Origin: Gammaproteobacteria bacterium | Lineage (GTDB): Bacteria > Pseudomonadota > Gammaproteobacteria > Chromatiales > Chromatiaceae | Length of the DNA stretch: 35,795 nt | Direction of reading: 5' to 3' | NCBI GenBank assembly: GCA_020445415.1 | Contig: JAGRGP010000080.1 | Location: forward strand, 1-35,795 | Shown: positions 25,380 to 34,187 of the stretch, piece by piece | How positions within the stretch are numbered: position 1 is the first letter of the stretch | Layout of the letters: each line of letters begins with the position of its first letter | Notes under the pieces: model-generated | Seen by the model: only the letters and a program-made list of their open reading frames with translations | Database searches by the model: none | What the model was told of the DNA's origin: nothing | Translations under genes and position numbers: made by a program

Positions 25380-26630
25380 ATGGTGAGTTTGTCTGATATC
25401 GTGGAACAGGCAATGTGCATAGGCTGTGGCCTTTGCCAGGGAATTTCTCGGGGTCATGGGGTCATGCTTGAGAAATCGGCCAATGGATTCCTTGTCCCTC
25501 GAGTTACGGGCAATGTGTCGCTGCAGGACAACGCGATCATTTTGGATTGTTGCCCATCTTGCACACTCAACACGCTGCCCATTGAGGCCCGTGACGAGCA
25601 AACTCGGCTTGATCCAATATGGGGTTATTACCGGCGTATTGTGCATGGATACGCAGCAGATGACAGCACGCGCTTTCTAGGCGCTTCGGGCGGTGTGCTT
25701 AGCGCCCTGGCAATCTATTTACTGGAATCGGAACAGATCGATTTCATACTGCACGCGCGGGCCTCGGATATCGAGCCAACGTTTGGCGAGGCCTGTCTCA
25801 GCTTTAATCGGGAACAGGTCCTGCAAGCCGCGGGCTCGCGTTATGGTCCCACCGCGATTTTGGTCGATATCCGCGAAGTGCTGGATCGTGGCCAACGATT
25901 CGCGGTGATCGGCAAGCCTTGTGATATTAGCGCGCTACGAAACTATGCCCACCACAATCCAGCAGTCGGTCGGCAAGTCAGATTCTGGCTAACCTTGGTC
26001 TGCGGCGGATTCATGCCGCCCGCGGGTACCACGCAATTTCTGCGTGACCATTCGATCGATCCCGGCCAGGTAACAAAAATGCGCTATCGTGGTCATGGCT
26101 TTCCTGGACCAACACACATTGAAACAACCGGTGGAGATCAATTCGATTTTACCTATCAGGATTTCTGGGGGGCGGACTATAAGCGTTTTACCTTGCCCCA
26201 CCGTTGCAAGATCTGTCCCGACAGCGTTGGCGAGATGGCCGATATCGTTGCGGCGGATCCTTGGCCCGGTGGCGGACCAGATCCGAACAATCTTGAAGCC
26301 CCCGGGAATAATGTCATTCTTTGCCGCACCTCGGTGGGTGAAGGACTCCTGAAGCGGGCCGCAGCCGATGGGGCCTTGGTTCTCGGAGCGGAGGGTAGCC
26401 CCCGGTTGCTAAACGATTATCAGCCACACCAGGTGGCCAGGAAATATACTGCTTGGCCACGTCTACTGGGACTCAAGGCGGAAGGGCGCTGGGTTCCTAA
26501 AACCGCGGGGCTACGGATTCAATCGCTGGCGGAATCCATGGATCGACAATTCCAGACCGACCAGCAGGACGGTATGCAAAAACGGGTGCGGCAGGGGAAG
26601 GCATCCGATGCGTTGGTGAGTGACGATTAG
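25380..26630 (+). CDS. FrhB-like flavin/iron-sulfur protein (F420 hydrogenase beta family)
   Basis: A 416-residue protein of the coenzyme F420 hydrogenase/dehydrogenase beta-subunit family. The N-terminus has an Fe-S motif CIGCGLC (C13, C16, C19) and further cysteines in CCPSC. The core has GASGGVLSALAIYLLE, GKPCDISALRNY and the C-x2-C motif HRCKICPDSVGEMADI followed by VAADPWPG. Family members carry FAD and Fe-S clusters and reduce varied substrates; many bacterial ones do not use F420. Here it sits 39 bases after teaD and its stop is directly followed by the racemase-like gene, so it belongs to the ectoine transcript. It has no role in the published ectoine pathway. It may reduce an intermediate from 5-hydroxyectoine, but this is inference. 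Confidence 0.8.
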   Translation: MVSLSDIVEQAMCIGCGLCQGISRGHGVMLEKSANGFLVPRVTGNVSLQDNAIILDCCPSCTLNTLPIEARDEQTRLDPIWGYYRRIVHGYAADDSTRFLGASGGVLSALAIYLLESEQIDFILHARASDIEPTFGEACLSFNREQVLQAAGSRYGPTAILVDIREVLDRGQRFAVIGKPCDISALRNYAHHNPAVGRQVRFWLTLVCGGFMPPAGTTQFLRDHSIDPGQVTKMRYRGHGFPGPTHIETTGGDQFDFTYQDFWGADYKRFTLPHRCKICPDSVGEMADIVAADPWPGGGPDPNNLEAPGNNVILCRTSVGEGLLKRAAADGALVLGAEGSPRLLNDYQPHQVARKYTAWPRLLGLKAEGRWVPKTAGLRIQSLAESMDRQFQTDQQDGMQKRVRQGKASDALVSDD

Positions 26631-27398
26631 ATGATACGCCTGGGTATTCTGTATCCACCGACAGGAGCCGAATCTGAATACTATCTCTACGGCGAAAGGC
26701 TCGCCGATAGCCAGGCGCCAGTTGTTGTCAGTGTCGTTGGCGTGCGTATATTTGGTGATGAAGAGGAACACGCAACCAAATATTTGAGGCGTACCGCGGA
26801 CATTGACAATCTCATCCTGAGTGCGCAATCCCTGCGTCCGCTAAAGCCCAGTGCGGCGGTTTGGGCGTGCACCAGTGGCAGCTTTATCCGCGGACCCGAG
26901 TACGCGGAGATGCAAGTTGATGCACTGACATCCCTGCTCGAATGTCCGGTTACCAGTACCTCTCTGGCCTTTGTCTCGGCTCTCAGGCATCTGGACATAA
27001 GGCGGGTTTCTGTGCTTTCGAGCTATCCGGTAGAGACCGCGTCGGTGTTCTCGGATTTTCTATGCCACCATGGAATAGCGTTATGCGATACGGTCTGCAT
27101 GGGACTCAATTCCGGACCTGCGGCAGCGAGTCTGGATTTCGAGCAACTGCTTCGAGTGGCAAACCGCCTTGATATTCCGCCACGAGCCGCCTTGCTCGTG
27201 CCCGATACCGCGATTCCGACAATGTCGATAATCAGTCGGCTTGAACTAGCATTGAATCGCGTGGTGTTGACCGCCAACCAGGTCAGTTTATGGGAAACCG
27301 AAAGACTTGCTGGCTGCCTGAATCAGCAGCAAGATATTGGCTTCCTGTTCAGCTCCCGAACCGTTATCGATTCACCGTCAGATACACGCGGTGCTTGA
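26631..27398 (+). CDS. Arylmalonate decarboxylase/Asp-Glu racemase-like protein, one catalytic Cys
   Basis: A 255-residue member of the same superfamily as EutA. The N-terminal LGILYPPTGAESEY and the first cysteine motif WACTSGSF (C80) are typical. In the second half, where EutA has ISCTAM, this protein has VPDTAIPT, so the second catalytic cysteine is replaced by aspartate (D192). One-cysteine members include arylmalonate decarboxylase rather than two-base racemases. Its ATG directly abuts the stop of the FrhB-like gene (TAG-ATG), showing tight coupling to that gene, and it ends 34 bases before doeA. The substrate is unknown. By context it should be an ectoine-derived acid or a side product. 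Confidence 0.78.
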   Translation: MIRLGILYPPTGAESEYYLYGERLADSQAPVVVSVVGVRIFGDEEEHATKYLRRTADIDNLILSAQSLRPLKPSAAVWACTSGSFIRGPEYAEMQVDALTSLLECPVTSTSLAFVSALRHLDIRRVSVLSSYPVETASVFSDFLCHHGIALCDTVCMGLNSGPAAASLDFEQLLRVANRLDIPPRAALLVPDTAIPTMSIISRLELALNRVVLTANQVSLWETERLAGCLNQQQDIGFLFSSRTVIDSPSDTRGA

Positions 27399-27432
27399 TA
27401 TTCGGGATATGGGGTTTGATTGGAGAGACCAT

Positions 27433-28611
27433 ATGAAACAGCAACGACGACGCTTTTCTACCGATGAGTACAAGGCCAGACAGGACAAAGTTCGCAAGGC
27501 GATGGAACAGCGGGGATTGGATCTGCTTATCGCTTCCGATCCGTCTAATATGTGCTGGATGACCGGCTTCGATGGCTGGTCATTTTATGTTCACCAATGC
27601 GTTGTGATCGGTGCCGACGGTGAGCTTTTCTGGTTTGGTCGCGGTATCGACGCGCCAACCGCGCAAATCACCACCGATTTGGCGGAGCCTGATATCATTT
27701 CTTACCCTGACGACTATGTCATGAATCCCAATCAGCACCCCATGGAATATCTGGCCGGTATCCTCAAGGAGAAGGGGTTGCAGTCAATGACCATTGGCGT
27801 GGAAATGGACAACTATTACTTCTCCGCCAAGGCTATGCAATCGCTGGCAACCGCGCTGACTGACGCTACATTCGTCGATGCAACAGCGTTGGTCAATTGG
27901 CAGCGCGCGATAAAATCAGCGCAAGAATTGGAGTACATGCGCCGGGCGGGAAAGATCATAGAAAGCGTATACAAACGCATTATCGACGTGGCACGGCCGG
28001 GCCTGCGCAAAAATGAGCTGATCGCCGAGATTCAACATGCCGGGATTCTTGGCAGTGGAGACTATTTCGGAGACTATACCGCGATCATGCCACTGATCGG
28101 TGTGGGGGAGGAGGCCGCTGCCTGTCACCTGACCTGGGATGGCGAGGTATTGGAGAAGGATACCGGAATGTTTCTCGAACTTGCCGGTGCTCACGTCCGT
28201 TATCATTGTCCCTGCTCACGCACGCTGTATCTCGGTAAACCAGAACAAAAGTACCTGGACGTCGAGAAAATCATGCATGATTGTATCGATAAAACCCTCG
28301 AAGTGTTCAAGCCGGGCAACACCTGCGGTGAGGTCGCAGCGGTATTCTTTGATAACCTGGAGCGGAGTGGTTATAAAAAGGACAATCGTTGCGGCTATCC
28401 GATCGGCCTGAGTTATCCGCCGGATTGGGGAGAGCGCACAATGAGCCTGCGCAGAACAGATAACACCGTCCTCAAAGAAAATATGACATTCCACTTTATG
28501 CCTGGCTTGTGGTTTGACAACTGGGGATTTGAAATGACCGAAAGCGTTGTGGTTACCGAAAGCGGGGCAGAGTGCCTGTCGCGGGTGCCACGGAAATTAC
28601 TGGTTGGGTGA
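27433..28611 (+). CDS. doeA: Ectoine hydrolase
   Basis: A 392-residue protein of the M24 (creatinase/aminopeptidase P-like) fold, close to the usual length of DoeA/EutD. It begins RRRFSTDEYKARQDKVRKAM and has SDPSNMCWMTGFDGWSFYVHQ, GDYFGDYTAIMPLIGVG and CGYPIGLSYPPDWGERTMS, features of the ectoine hydrolase group. It opens the ectoine ring to N-acetyl-2,4-diaminobutyrate. The open frame extends to 27337, overlapping the previous gene, but ATG 27433 has GGAGAGA (27422-27428) at the right spacing. It is followed after 11 bases by doeB. Confidence 0.92.
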   Translation: MKQQRRRFSTDEYKARQDKVRKAMEQRGLDLLIASDPSNMCWMTGFDGWSFYVHQCVVIGADGELFWFGRGIDAPTAQITTDLAEPDIISYPDDYVMNPNQHPMEYLAGILKEKGLQSMTIGVEMDNYYFSAKAMQSLATALTDATFVDATALVNWQRAIKSAQELEYMRRAGKIIESVYKRIIDVARPGLRKNELIAEIQHAGILGSGDYFGDYTAIMPLIGVGEEAAACHLTWDGEVLEKDTGMFLELAGAHVRYHCPCSRTLYLGKPEQKYLDVEKIMHDCIDKTLEVFKPGNTCGEVAAVFFDNLERSGYKKDNRCGYPIGLSYPPDWGERTMSLRRTDNTVLKENMTFHFMPGLWFDNWGFEMTESVVVTESGAECLSRVPRKLLVG

Positions 28612-28622
28612 GGTGTGTACCA

Positions 28623-29621
28623 ATGGCGACTAATCCGATTTTCACCAATATCGATTATGAGCGTGACGGCATACAACATGGTTTTCTGAATATGCCCCAT
28701 TCGCGTGACGATTCGGCCTGGGGGTCGATCATGATTCCCATTACCCAGATGAAGCATGGCGAGGGCCCCACCGCGTTGATTACCGGAGGGAATCATGGCG
28801 ATGAATATGAAGGGCCGGTCGCGCTGTATAATTTTTCTGGACGCACCAACATATCCGATATTCATGGCAGGGTCATTGTCGTTCCGGCAATGAATTATCC
28901 GGCATTCCAGGCGGCCAAGCGGGTCTCGCCAATAGATGGTTTAAACCTGAACCGCGAGTTTCCCGGTCGTACCCACGGGGCGGTTACCCGGGTAATCGCG
29001 GATTATTTTACCAACACATTGGTACCCATGGCGGACTACGTTCTGGATATACATTCCGGTGGCAAGACCCTCGACTTCCTGCCGTTCGCGGCTATTCATC
29101 GCCTCAAGGACAAGCAACAGGAGTCAACCAGCGAAGAGTTCATGAAGGCCTTCGGCGCACCCTATCAAGTCAAGATGCTGGACATCGATGCCGGAGGCAT
29201 GTACGACACCGAGGTCGAACGCCAAGGCAAGGTTTTCGTGACCACGGAACTGGGAGGTGCCGGTACCACAACACCGTATTCCGTGAGCATTGCCAAAAGA
29301 GGCGTAGACAACTTCCTCAAGCATGCCGGTATTCTGGATGGGGATGTTGAACCCTGCCCGGAGGCCCCCAGATCTTTGGATATGCCCGATGAGTCCTCAT
29401 TTCTTTTTTCCCAGCACAGTGGTCTGTTGGAGCCTGTAGTGACGCTGGGTGACCGGGTCAAAAAAGGCGACCTGATGGCTCGGATCCATATCACCGAGCG
29501 AACCGCGGTTCCACCTTACGAGTATTTTGCTCCACGTGACGGATTGGTGCTGTCTCGCCATGTTCCGTCGATGGCAAAAATGGGTGACTGTCTCAATGTG
29601 ATCGCCGTCGAGCTCGACTAG
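28623..29621 (+). CDS. doeB: N-alpha-acetyl-L-2,4-diaminobutyrate deacetylase
   Basis: A 332-residue zinc hydrolase of the succinylglutamate desuccinylase/aspartoacylase family. The zinc ligands are visible as H58 and E61 in NHGDEYEGP and H144 in LDIHSGG. It removes the acetyl group from N-acetyl-diaminobutyrate, giving diaminobutyrate for DoeD. ATG 28623 has GAGGTG (28610-28615) seven bases upstream; the longer frame from 28572 would overlap doeA and is rejected. It is the last gene of the plus-strand ectoine transcript. No clear terminator was seen right after it. Confidence 0.92.
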   Translation: MATNPIFTNIDYERDGIQHGFLNMPHSRDDSAWGSIMIPITQMKHGEGPTALITGGNHGDEYEGPVALYNFSGRTNISDIHGRVIVVPAMNYPAFQAAKRVSPIDGLNLNREFPGRTHGAVTRVIADYFTNTLVPMADYVLDIHSGGKTLDFLPFAAIHRLKDKQQESTSEEFMKAFGAPYQVKMLDIDAGGMYDTEVERQGKVFVTTELGGAGTTTPYSVSIAKRGVDNFLKHAGILDGDVEPCPEAPRSLDMPDESSFLFSQHSGLLEPVVTLGDRVKKGDLMARIHITERTAVPPYEYFAPRDGLVLSRHVPSMAKMGDCLNVIAVELD

Positions 29622-29631
29622 ATTTGGAGCT

Positions 29632-29935
29632 GATGCGGTGGGACACTACCCTTCCGCCGGCACTGAATTACCTGCGGTCACTGTTAACTGGTTCTTGGTA
29701 CTGGAGACAAAGCCGGTTTGGCCGAGGCGCAGATGGAGGAGCCTGGAACATTCATCCCAATTGATGATTCCCTACAACCTGTCTTAGCCGGGTGCTGCGC
29801 GGCGGCACGTTCGACGGCTATCGTCAGTACGTGCGCGCGGCCTATCGCCTCAACTACGATCCGGCCTAACGTGGCAACCTCATCGGTTTTCGGGTGAGTT
29901 GTGAGCTGTCCCCCATCCCGGATGCTGAACGCTAA
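29632..29935 (+). pseudogene. Shredded formylglycine-generating-enzyme-like (SUMF1) remnant
   Basis: Two pieces are recognisable. At 29632-29691 one frame ends ELPAVTVNW, like the HPVVxVNW motif of FGE-sulfatase domains. At 29789-29935 a second frame reads RVLRGGTFDGYRQYVRAAYR, a TAA (29867-29869), then RGNLIGFRV, matching the typical RVLRGGSW..R.AxR and NIGFR end of that domain. The middle of the domain is missing or scrambled and the two pieces are in different frames. No intact copy is nearby. Confidence 0.6.
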
Positions 29936-29979
29936 TTGCCGCGTAGCGGCAAAAAGCCTTCCGCATCTCCCAGGGTAGG

Positions 29980-30001
29980 AAAAAAGGCAGGTCAAACTGC
30001 C
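29980..30001 (-). terminator. Rho-independent terminator of malonyl-CoA decarboxylase
   Basis: Read on the minus strand: GGCAG, loop TTTGAC, CTGCC, then six T. It begins six bases after the malonyl-CoA decarboxylase stop codon. A second small inverted repeat, TTGCCGC-GTA-GCGGCAA (29936-29952), lies just beyond. Confidence 0.8.
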
Positions 30002-30006
30002 CGCGG

Positions 30007-31413
30007 TTAACCCCCTTTGCTAGCACGGGTGCTGAGTCGCTCGCGTATTTTCTTGACCTGTCGCGCCAGCGGTTTCGATAAGGCGACAGTGCCGTTGGCA
30101 ATAAACCGTTCGTGGTTGCGTTCGATTTTGGAAGGATCGTAAAGATAGTTGACCATGACGCCGAACGAATCCCGAAACCTTTCGCGGGAGGTGTCGGCAA
30201 AGGGATTTATCCGTTCCAGCCTGGCACCATTGGCGAGATGGAAATTGGCCACCGGATCCAGTGGCAGTCTGCCTCGCCGCATTTGGGTCAGGTAATACAA
30301 AGCTAAGCGGCAGAGCGGTGTTTTGAGTTGCTCTTGATGCGGCCGCCAGTCGCCCTCCAGTATTTGCAACAGCGCCTTGCCCGGATCCGATTGTGCCGTC
30401 TGAGCACACAGGTAGGGTGCTTGATCCCCGATGACCGCGGCAATACCGGCCGTTGGCACGGCTATCTCTCCGCGCAACAGCCGACGCAAATTATCGGCAA
30501 ACTTCGGCAGCGGAGAGAGCGTGACGAAGGCTTCCAGCCCAGACCTGTCGGCCTGCAGTTCTGCCATCACCTGCTTGATCAGGAAGTTGCCAAACGAGAT
30601 GCCGCGTAGCCCCTGCTGGCAGTTGTTGATGGAGAAAAAGGCCGCGGTGTTTGCATCACGCGGATCGATCACTTCACTGTCCAGGCTAAGCAGTGGAGCG
30701 GCGGAGTCGGGCATCCCCTTGACCAGTGCCACTTCGACAAAGATCAACGGTTCGTCGGGGAGTGAGGGGTGAAAGAAGGCGAAGCAACCCCGGTCCTGGG
30801 CCAACCGGCGACGCAGATCGCCCCAGCCCTGGATGGCGTGAACCGCTTCGTAACTAATCAGTTTCTCCAGAACATTGGCCGGGCTTCGCCAATCGATTCG
30901 CCGTAGCTCAAGAAATCCGGGGTTGAACCAGGCGTTGAACAGGTGGCGGAAGTCAGCATCCACCGCCCGTAATCCAGGCCGTTCGGGCAGCAGCGCCAGC
31001 AGGTGCGCGCGCAGGCTGACCAGAATCGCGGTGCCACGTTGGGCGCGGTTGATGCGGCGAAGCAGCTCCTGCCTGGGGGGCTCAATCGCACGACTCAATG
31101 CCAGAAATGCATCCAGATCCTGCTGATCCGCCAGGTAGCGCTCGGCGCACTGGCGTACCAGCTGATGGTTTGGTGCAAAGTCGTTACAGAGTAGATCGAG
31201 AAAGGTACTGCGTTCATCGGGACTCAGCTGTTCACAGCGCTGCACGATTTCACGCGCCAACGCCGTGCCCATCGCTTCACCGGTCTTTCCCATCAATTCC
31301 CGGCAACAGAGCAGCAGCTGGTCGAGTGGTTTACGCTCGCTATCCAGCTTGAGTAGTTCCCGCCCCCGGTCGGCAACACTCTCCCACAGGTGCTCCCACC
31401 AGGCCGCCCTCAC
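30007..31413 (-). CDS. Malonyl-CoA decarboxylase
   Basis: A 468-residue protein matching malonyl-CoA decarboxylase (MCD/MLYCD family), which converts malonyl-CoA to acetyl-CoA and CO2. The helical N-terminal domain includes DLLCNDFAPNHQLV and RRINRAQRGTAILV. The catalytic GNAT-like domain has FFSINNCQQGLRG, ISFGNFLIKQVMAEL, TLSPLPKF and the histidine segment VANFHLANGARLERINPFAD (H392). The start is GTG 31413, preceded by GAGGAG eight bases upstream. It is a single-gene unit with its own terminator. No malonyl-CoA synthetase gene is next to it here. Confidence 0.93.
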   Translation of the reverse strand: MRAAWWEHLWESVADRGRELLKLDSERKPLDQLLLCCRELMGKTGEAMGTALAREIVQRCEQLSPDERSTFLDLLCNDFAPNHQLVRQCAERYLADQQDLDAFLALSRAIEPPRQELLRRINRAQRGTAILVSLRAHLLALLPERPGLRAVDADFRHLFNAWFNPGFLELRRIDWRSPANVLEKLISYEAVHAIQGWGDLRRRLAQDRGCFAFFHPSLPDEPLIFVEVALVKGMPDSAAPLLSLDSEVIDPRDANTAAFFSINNCQQGLRGISFGNFLIKQVMAELQADRSGLEAFVTLSPLPKFADNLRRLLRGEIAVPTAGIAAVIGDQAPYLCAQTAQSDPGKALLQILEGDWRPHQEQLKTPLCRLALYYLTQMRRGRLPLDPVANFHLANGARLERINPFADTSRERFRDSFGVMVNYLYDPSKIERNHERFIANGTVALSKPLARQVKKIRERLSTRASKGG

Positions 31414-32158
31414 CGCGCTACTCCTCGCAAGGCCACCGGTAGTCGCTGAGCGATACTCGGGCCGATGGCGGCATGGGTTGGCCGGTGCTGAAAAAGGTCT
31501 GTATTCTGTCGATATCCCGCGAATGGGTTGTTTAGTGCCATTTCAATTTTGTTTCTTGAATCCAAGTTTAATGGCATTCAATCTGAAACACCTCCTGCAA
31601 ATGTTATGATCCATAATAACGAGCTTTCCCCTTGGGGTGCCACGAAACTCACCCCTGGCAACATCGCTTCCCTAACCCTGTTCATTAGGAGCATTATAGG
31701 TGACGGACGCAATCCGATGACGTCATCTTTTGTAAACATGAGCCCCTTATGGATTCTAGTTGACTTGTGTGACCGTCTCTTGAACTTAAAGTGGACCCTG
31801 ATGAAGTAGGGATAGCCTTGTAATGGGGCTATTGATCCCAGCGTCATACATCTATTCGGAAAGCGGCCCCATCGGATCGATGGACGACACGCTTGTCAGC
31901 GTAGATTTAGCGACGGCAATTACTGGGAGGATTAATCTGGTCACTTCCGGAATGCCAAAGGTGGCGCTGCTTTCCGTCAAAATCCATTCGGGGTCAGCTA
32001 TTTGAAACATCTTATGGCATTTGCCGCCGAGTGGTTTAGACGCCTTATCGTTGCAACAGGGTGGGGCGGCCTTGGCCGGTATCTGCTTGGATCCAGTGGC
32101 AGCCACCTTTCCGTGATGCTGACCGGCCTTCAACAATGGGCAAAACCGATAAGTAATT
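31414..32158. other. Gene-poor gap of 745 bases
   Basis: No gene supported. Short frames on both strands (31528-31809 plus, 31578-31847 minus, 31852-32331 minus) lack ribosome sites and recognisable motifs. The minus frame 31852-32331 overlaps the 3' end of the kinase gene in another phase. A GGGGTG/CACCCC inverted repeat with a 10-base loop lies at 31634-31655. The promoter of malonyl-CoA decarboxylase should be near 31420-31550. Confidence 0.4.
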
Positions 32159-33412
32159 TCAATCGGTCTGCTCAGCCGCAGCACCCTGAGTCGTTTCGTG
32201 GTCAGCGGTTTCACCGACTGTTGCCGGACCGAAGACCGTCTCGATATCAACGCTGAATTCTCCTGCGAGCGCCTCCATGATAACGGTGGTGGCGCCGAGT
32301 ATCGCGCTCTCCCTGTCGGTACTATTGACAATAGGAATACCTAATTGATCTGCTTCCGACAGAAGCAGCGTCTGGAGGTGCCAGATGCCGTCGAAGTGGT
32401 GCAGGTAACGATCGGCACGGCTCCGTGGCACAAGCCCCTCCTTGCGTCGAATGCGCTTGCGAAGATCGTCGGGATTCATCACCGCGAGGATCATGGGTAC
32501 CACGATGGCTGCATCATCCACGGGAAGCTTATTCACAAGCGCGGGCTGGATATGAACACCCTCAAGTACCAACGATACCTTCTCACGGAGTACTCGCCGT
32601 ACAACGGCTTCACAGGGAACCGAAAGCATTTCAGCCTGGGCAAAATAGCCGTTGGCTATTGCTTGGTTTAGCTCGGTGGCTTCGCTGTCGCTACTGGTGC
32701 TAAGTGTCCTCCATGCATCGAGGGATGAGGTATGGAGAACCGGCGCCAACCGCTCCGGCATCATCATACGCATCACTTCGCGGAGCATTTCAGTAGATTG
32801 GGTACGGACAATATCCATCCGATTGGCCAGCTCCACCGAGACAGTGCTTTTACCGCATCCCGGTACTCCGCCGATAAGAATAATCAATGGACGCTCGCTT
32901 GAACGAAACGCTGTCCATATCAGGTAACGCTGAGCCATCTTGTTACCCGTGTCTCGCCGAATAGCCTGGTGCAACATATGGCCAAGCTGACGGGAACTGA
33001 TCTCCCTATCCTCGAGCGCCAGAAGTTCTTGATGCAAACGGTTAATGATAGCGGCAGCCTGCTCGCTGGGTATGCCCAACGATTTCAACACTTGTCGGTG
33101 CAAACCACGCGAAAATGAGATGGCCTGCTGATCGATATCACGAATCAGAACGGTTTGATCGATACTCTGGTTGGTCTGGTATCGTTGGCTCACCGATGCG
33201 CTGCATTGCTTGTCTAAGAAGCGCATCACCCGTTTTCTCAGATCGAGGTTAGTGATTTCATCCAATTGACTGATATCGTCGCGCAGTTCCGAAGCGAGGT
33301 CATAAGCGTCTTTGAACGACAGGCCCGCTTTCTGCAGGGAGCGCGTCAGGATGCCGCGCAGGAAAGGCACACGGGTATCACGGTTGTGGTTGACAATAAT
33401 TGTTCGGGCCAT
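32159..33412 (-). CDS. 2-phosphoglycerate-kinase-type P-loop kinase with ATP-cone-like N-terminus
   Basis: A 417-residue soluble protein. Walker A is GGVPGCGKST at 181-190 (K188), followed by a kinase core containing RTQSTEMLREVMRMM, VLEGVHIQP and RIRRKEGLVPRSRADRYL, as in archaeal-type 2-phosphoglycerate kinase, which makes 2,3-bisphosphoglycerate. The N-terminal 165 residues contain two similar stretches: RVPFLRGILTRSLQKAGLS (about 14-32), and ISFSRGLHRQVLKSLGIPS (about 98-116) with REISSRQLGHMLHQAI after it. Both resemble ATP-cone (allosteric ATP-binding) domains. ATG 33412 has GGATGA just upstream. The bacterial role is unclear; it could be a regulator kinase for a small phosphorylated acid. 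Confidence 0.75.
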   Translation of the reverse strand: MARTIIVNHNRDTRVPFLRGILTRSLQKAGLSFKDAYDLASELRDDISQLDEITNLDLRKRVMRFLDKQCSASVSQRYQTNQSIDQTVLIRDIDQQAISFSRGLHRQVLKSLGIPSEQAAAIINRLHQELLALEDREISSRQLGHMLHQAIRRDTGNKMAQRYLIWTAFRSSERPLIILIGGVPGCGKSTVSVELANRMDIVRTQSTEMLREVMRMMMPERLAPVLHTSSLDAWRTLSTSSDSEATELNQAIANGYFAQAEMLSVPCEAVVRRVLREKVSLVLEGVHIQPALVNKLPVDDAAIVVPMILAVMNPDDLRKRIRRKEGLVPRSRADRYLHHFDGIWHLQTLLLSEADQLGIPIVNSTDRESAILGATTVIMEALAGEFSVDIETVFGPATVGETADHETTQGAAAEQTD

Positions 33413-34187
33413 TGATCATCCAACACATGACGTATCGTATAAGCGTGGTTGCCCTTAAACTACATAAGCGCGATCCACATTCAGTTTCGGTCGCCAGCCA
33501 GTCGGCATCATTCACGTTTTCGATAGCCGCTGCAACTCCCATCAGAACTTACTTATCGCGGATCGACGCCTACGACTATCAATATAATAAGTGCGTCACA
33601 CCCTGGATTGGTATTGGTGCGGTCGTTGCCGGCTAGATCTTATAGCGGGTTTTGGAAACAAAACGGTCGGTGCAGTTAAAATATACTCTCGCGAGCGTAA
33701 GTTGACATCTCCCCGGTGGCCTATGGATAATCGACCCCTTTGATGCGGGCCTGGTATGCTTTCCGGGCCGGAGTCTTCTTCAGGATAGTAATCTGTTTCC
33801 ACTGCTTGGGTTGGCGACCTGAGTAACTCGGACGTACAGACAGAATAAGATCTGGGTGGAAGCGGTATACCGATAGCCACAAAATTCACGGGTTGATTGT
33901 GACGGCTAGTGGATAACATCCTATTACCGCTATATTTATCTAAATCAAGCAATCTATCAGGACGATGGATTTCTCAGTACCTGGGAGACGTTGTCGCCAA
34001 GTTGATCTTGGTCGGTTTTTTTGGCGAGATTTATTTGTCCAGTTGATCGAGGAACACCGAATGGGTTTTGCGATTGTTGATGGTGACCCTGGTTATAACC
34101 GCTTAGGTCCTAATAGACAGCGCCCGCCGGTTTGGTCCCGTATGCTAGCCGCCATGAACCTATTGGTTGAGAGGCATCACAACGGCC
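33413..34187. other. Gene-poor gap before the CheB-CheR fusion
   Basis: No supported gene in 775 bases. Small frames at 33596-33952 (minus) and 33965-34195 (plus) show no known motif, and the latter overlaps the cheBR start. A TATAAT is present at 33583-33588 and a CTCGCGAG palindrome at 33688-33695, but neither has a partner element that would make a promoter call safe. Confidence 0.4.

Noticed and set aside
31852-32331. 159-residue minus-strand ORF near the end of the kinase gene
   Set aside because: Its first part overlaps the kinase in another phase and the rest has no known motif or ribosome site.
33596-33952. 118-residue minus-strand ORF in the gap before cheBR
   Set aside because: Composition is Pro/Ser/Arg rich with no domain signature, and there is no clear ribosome site.
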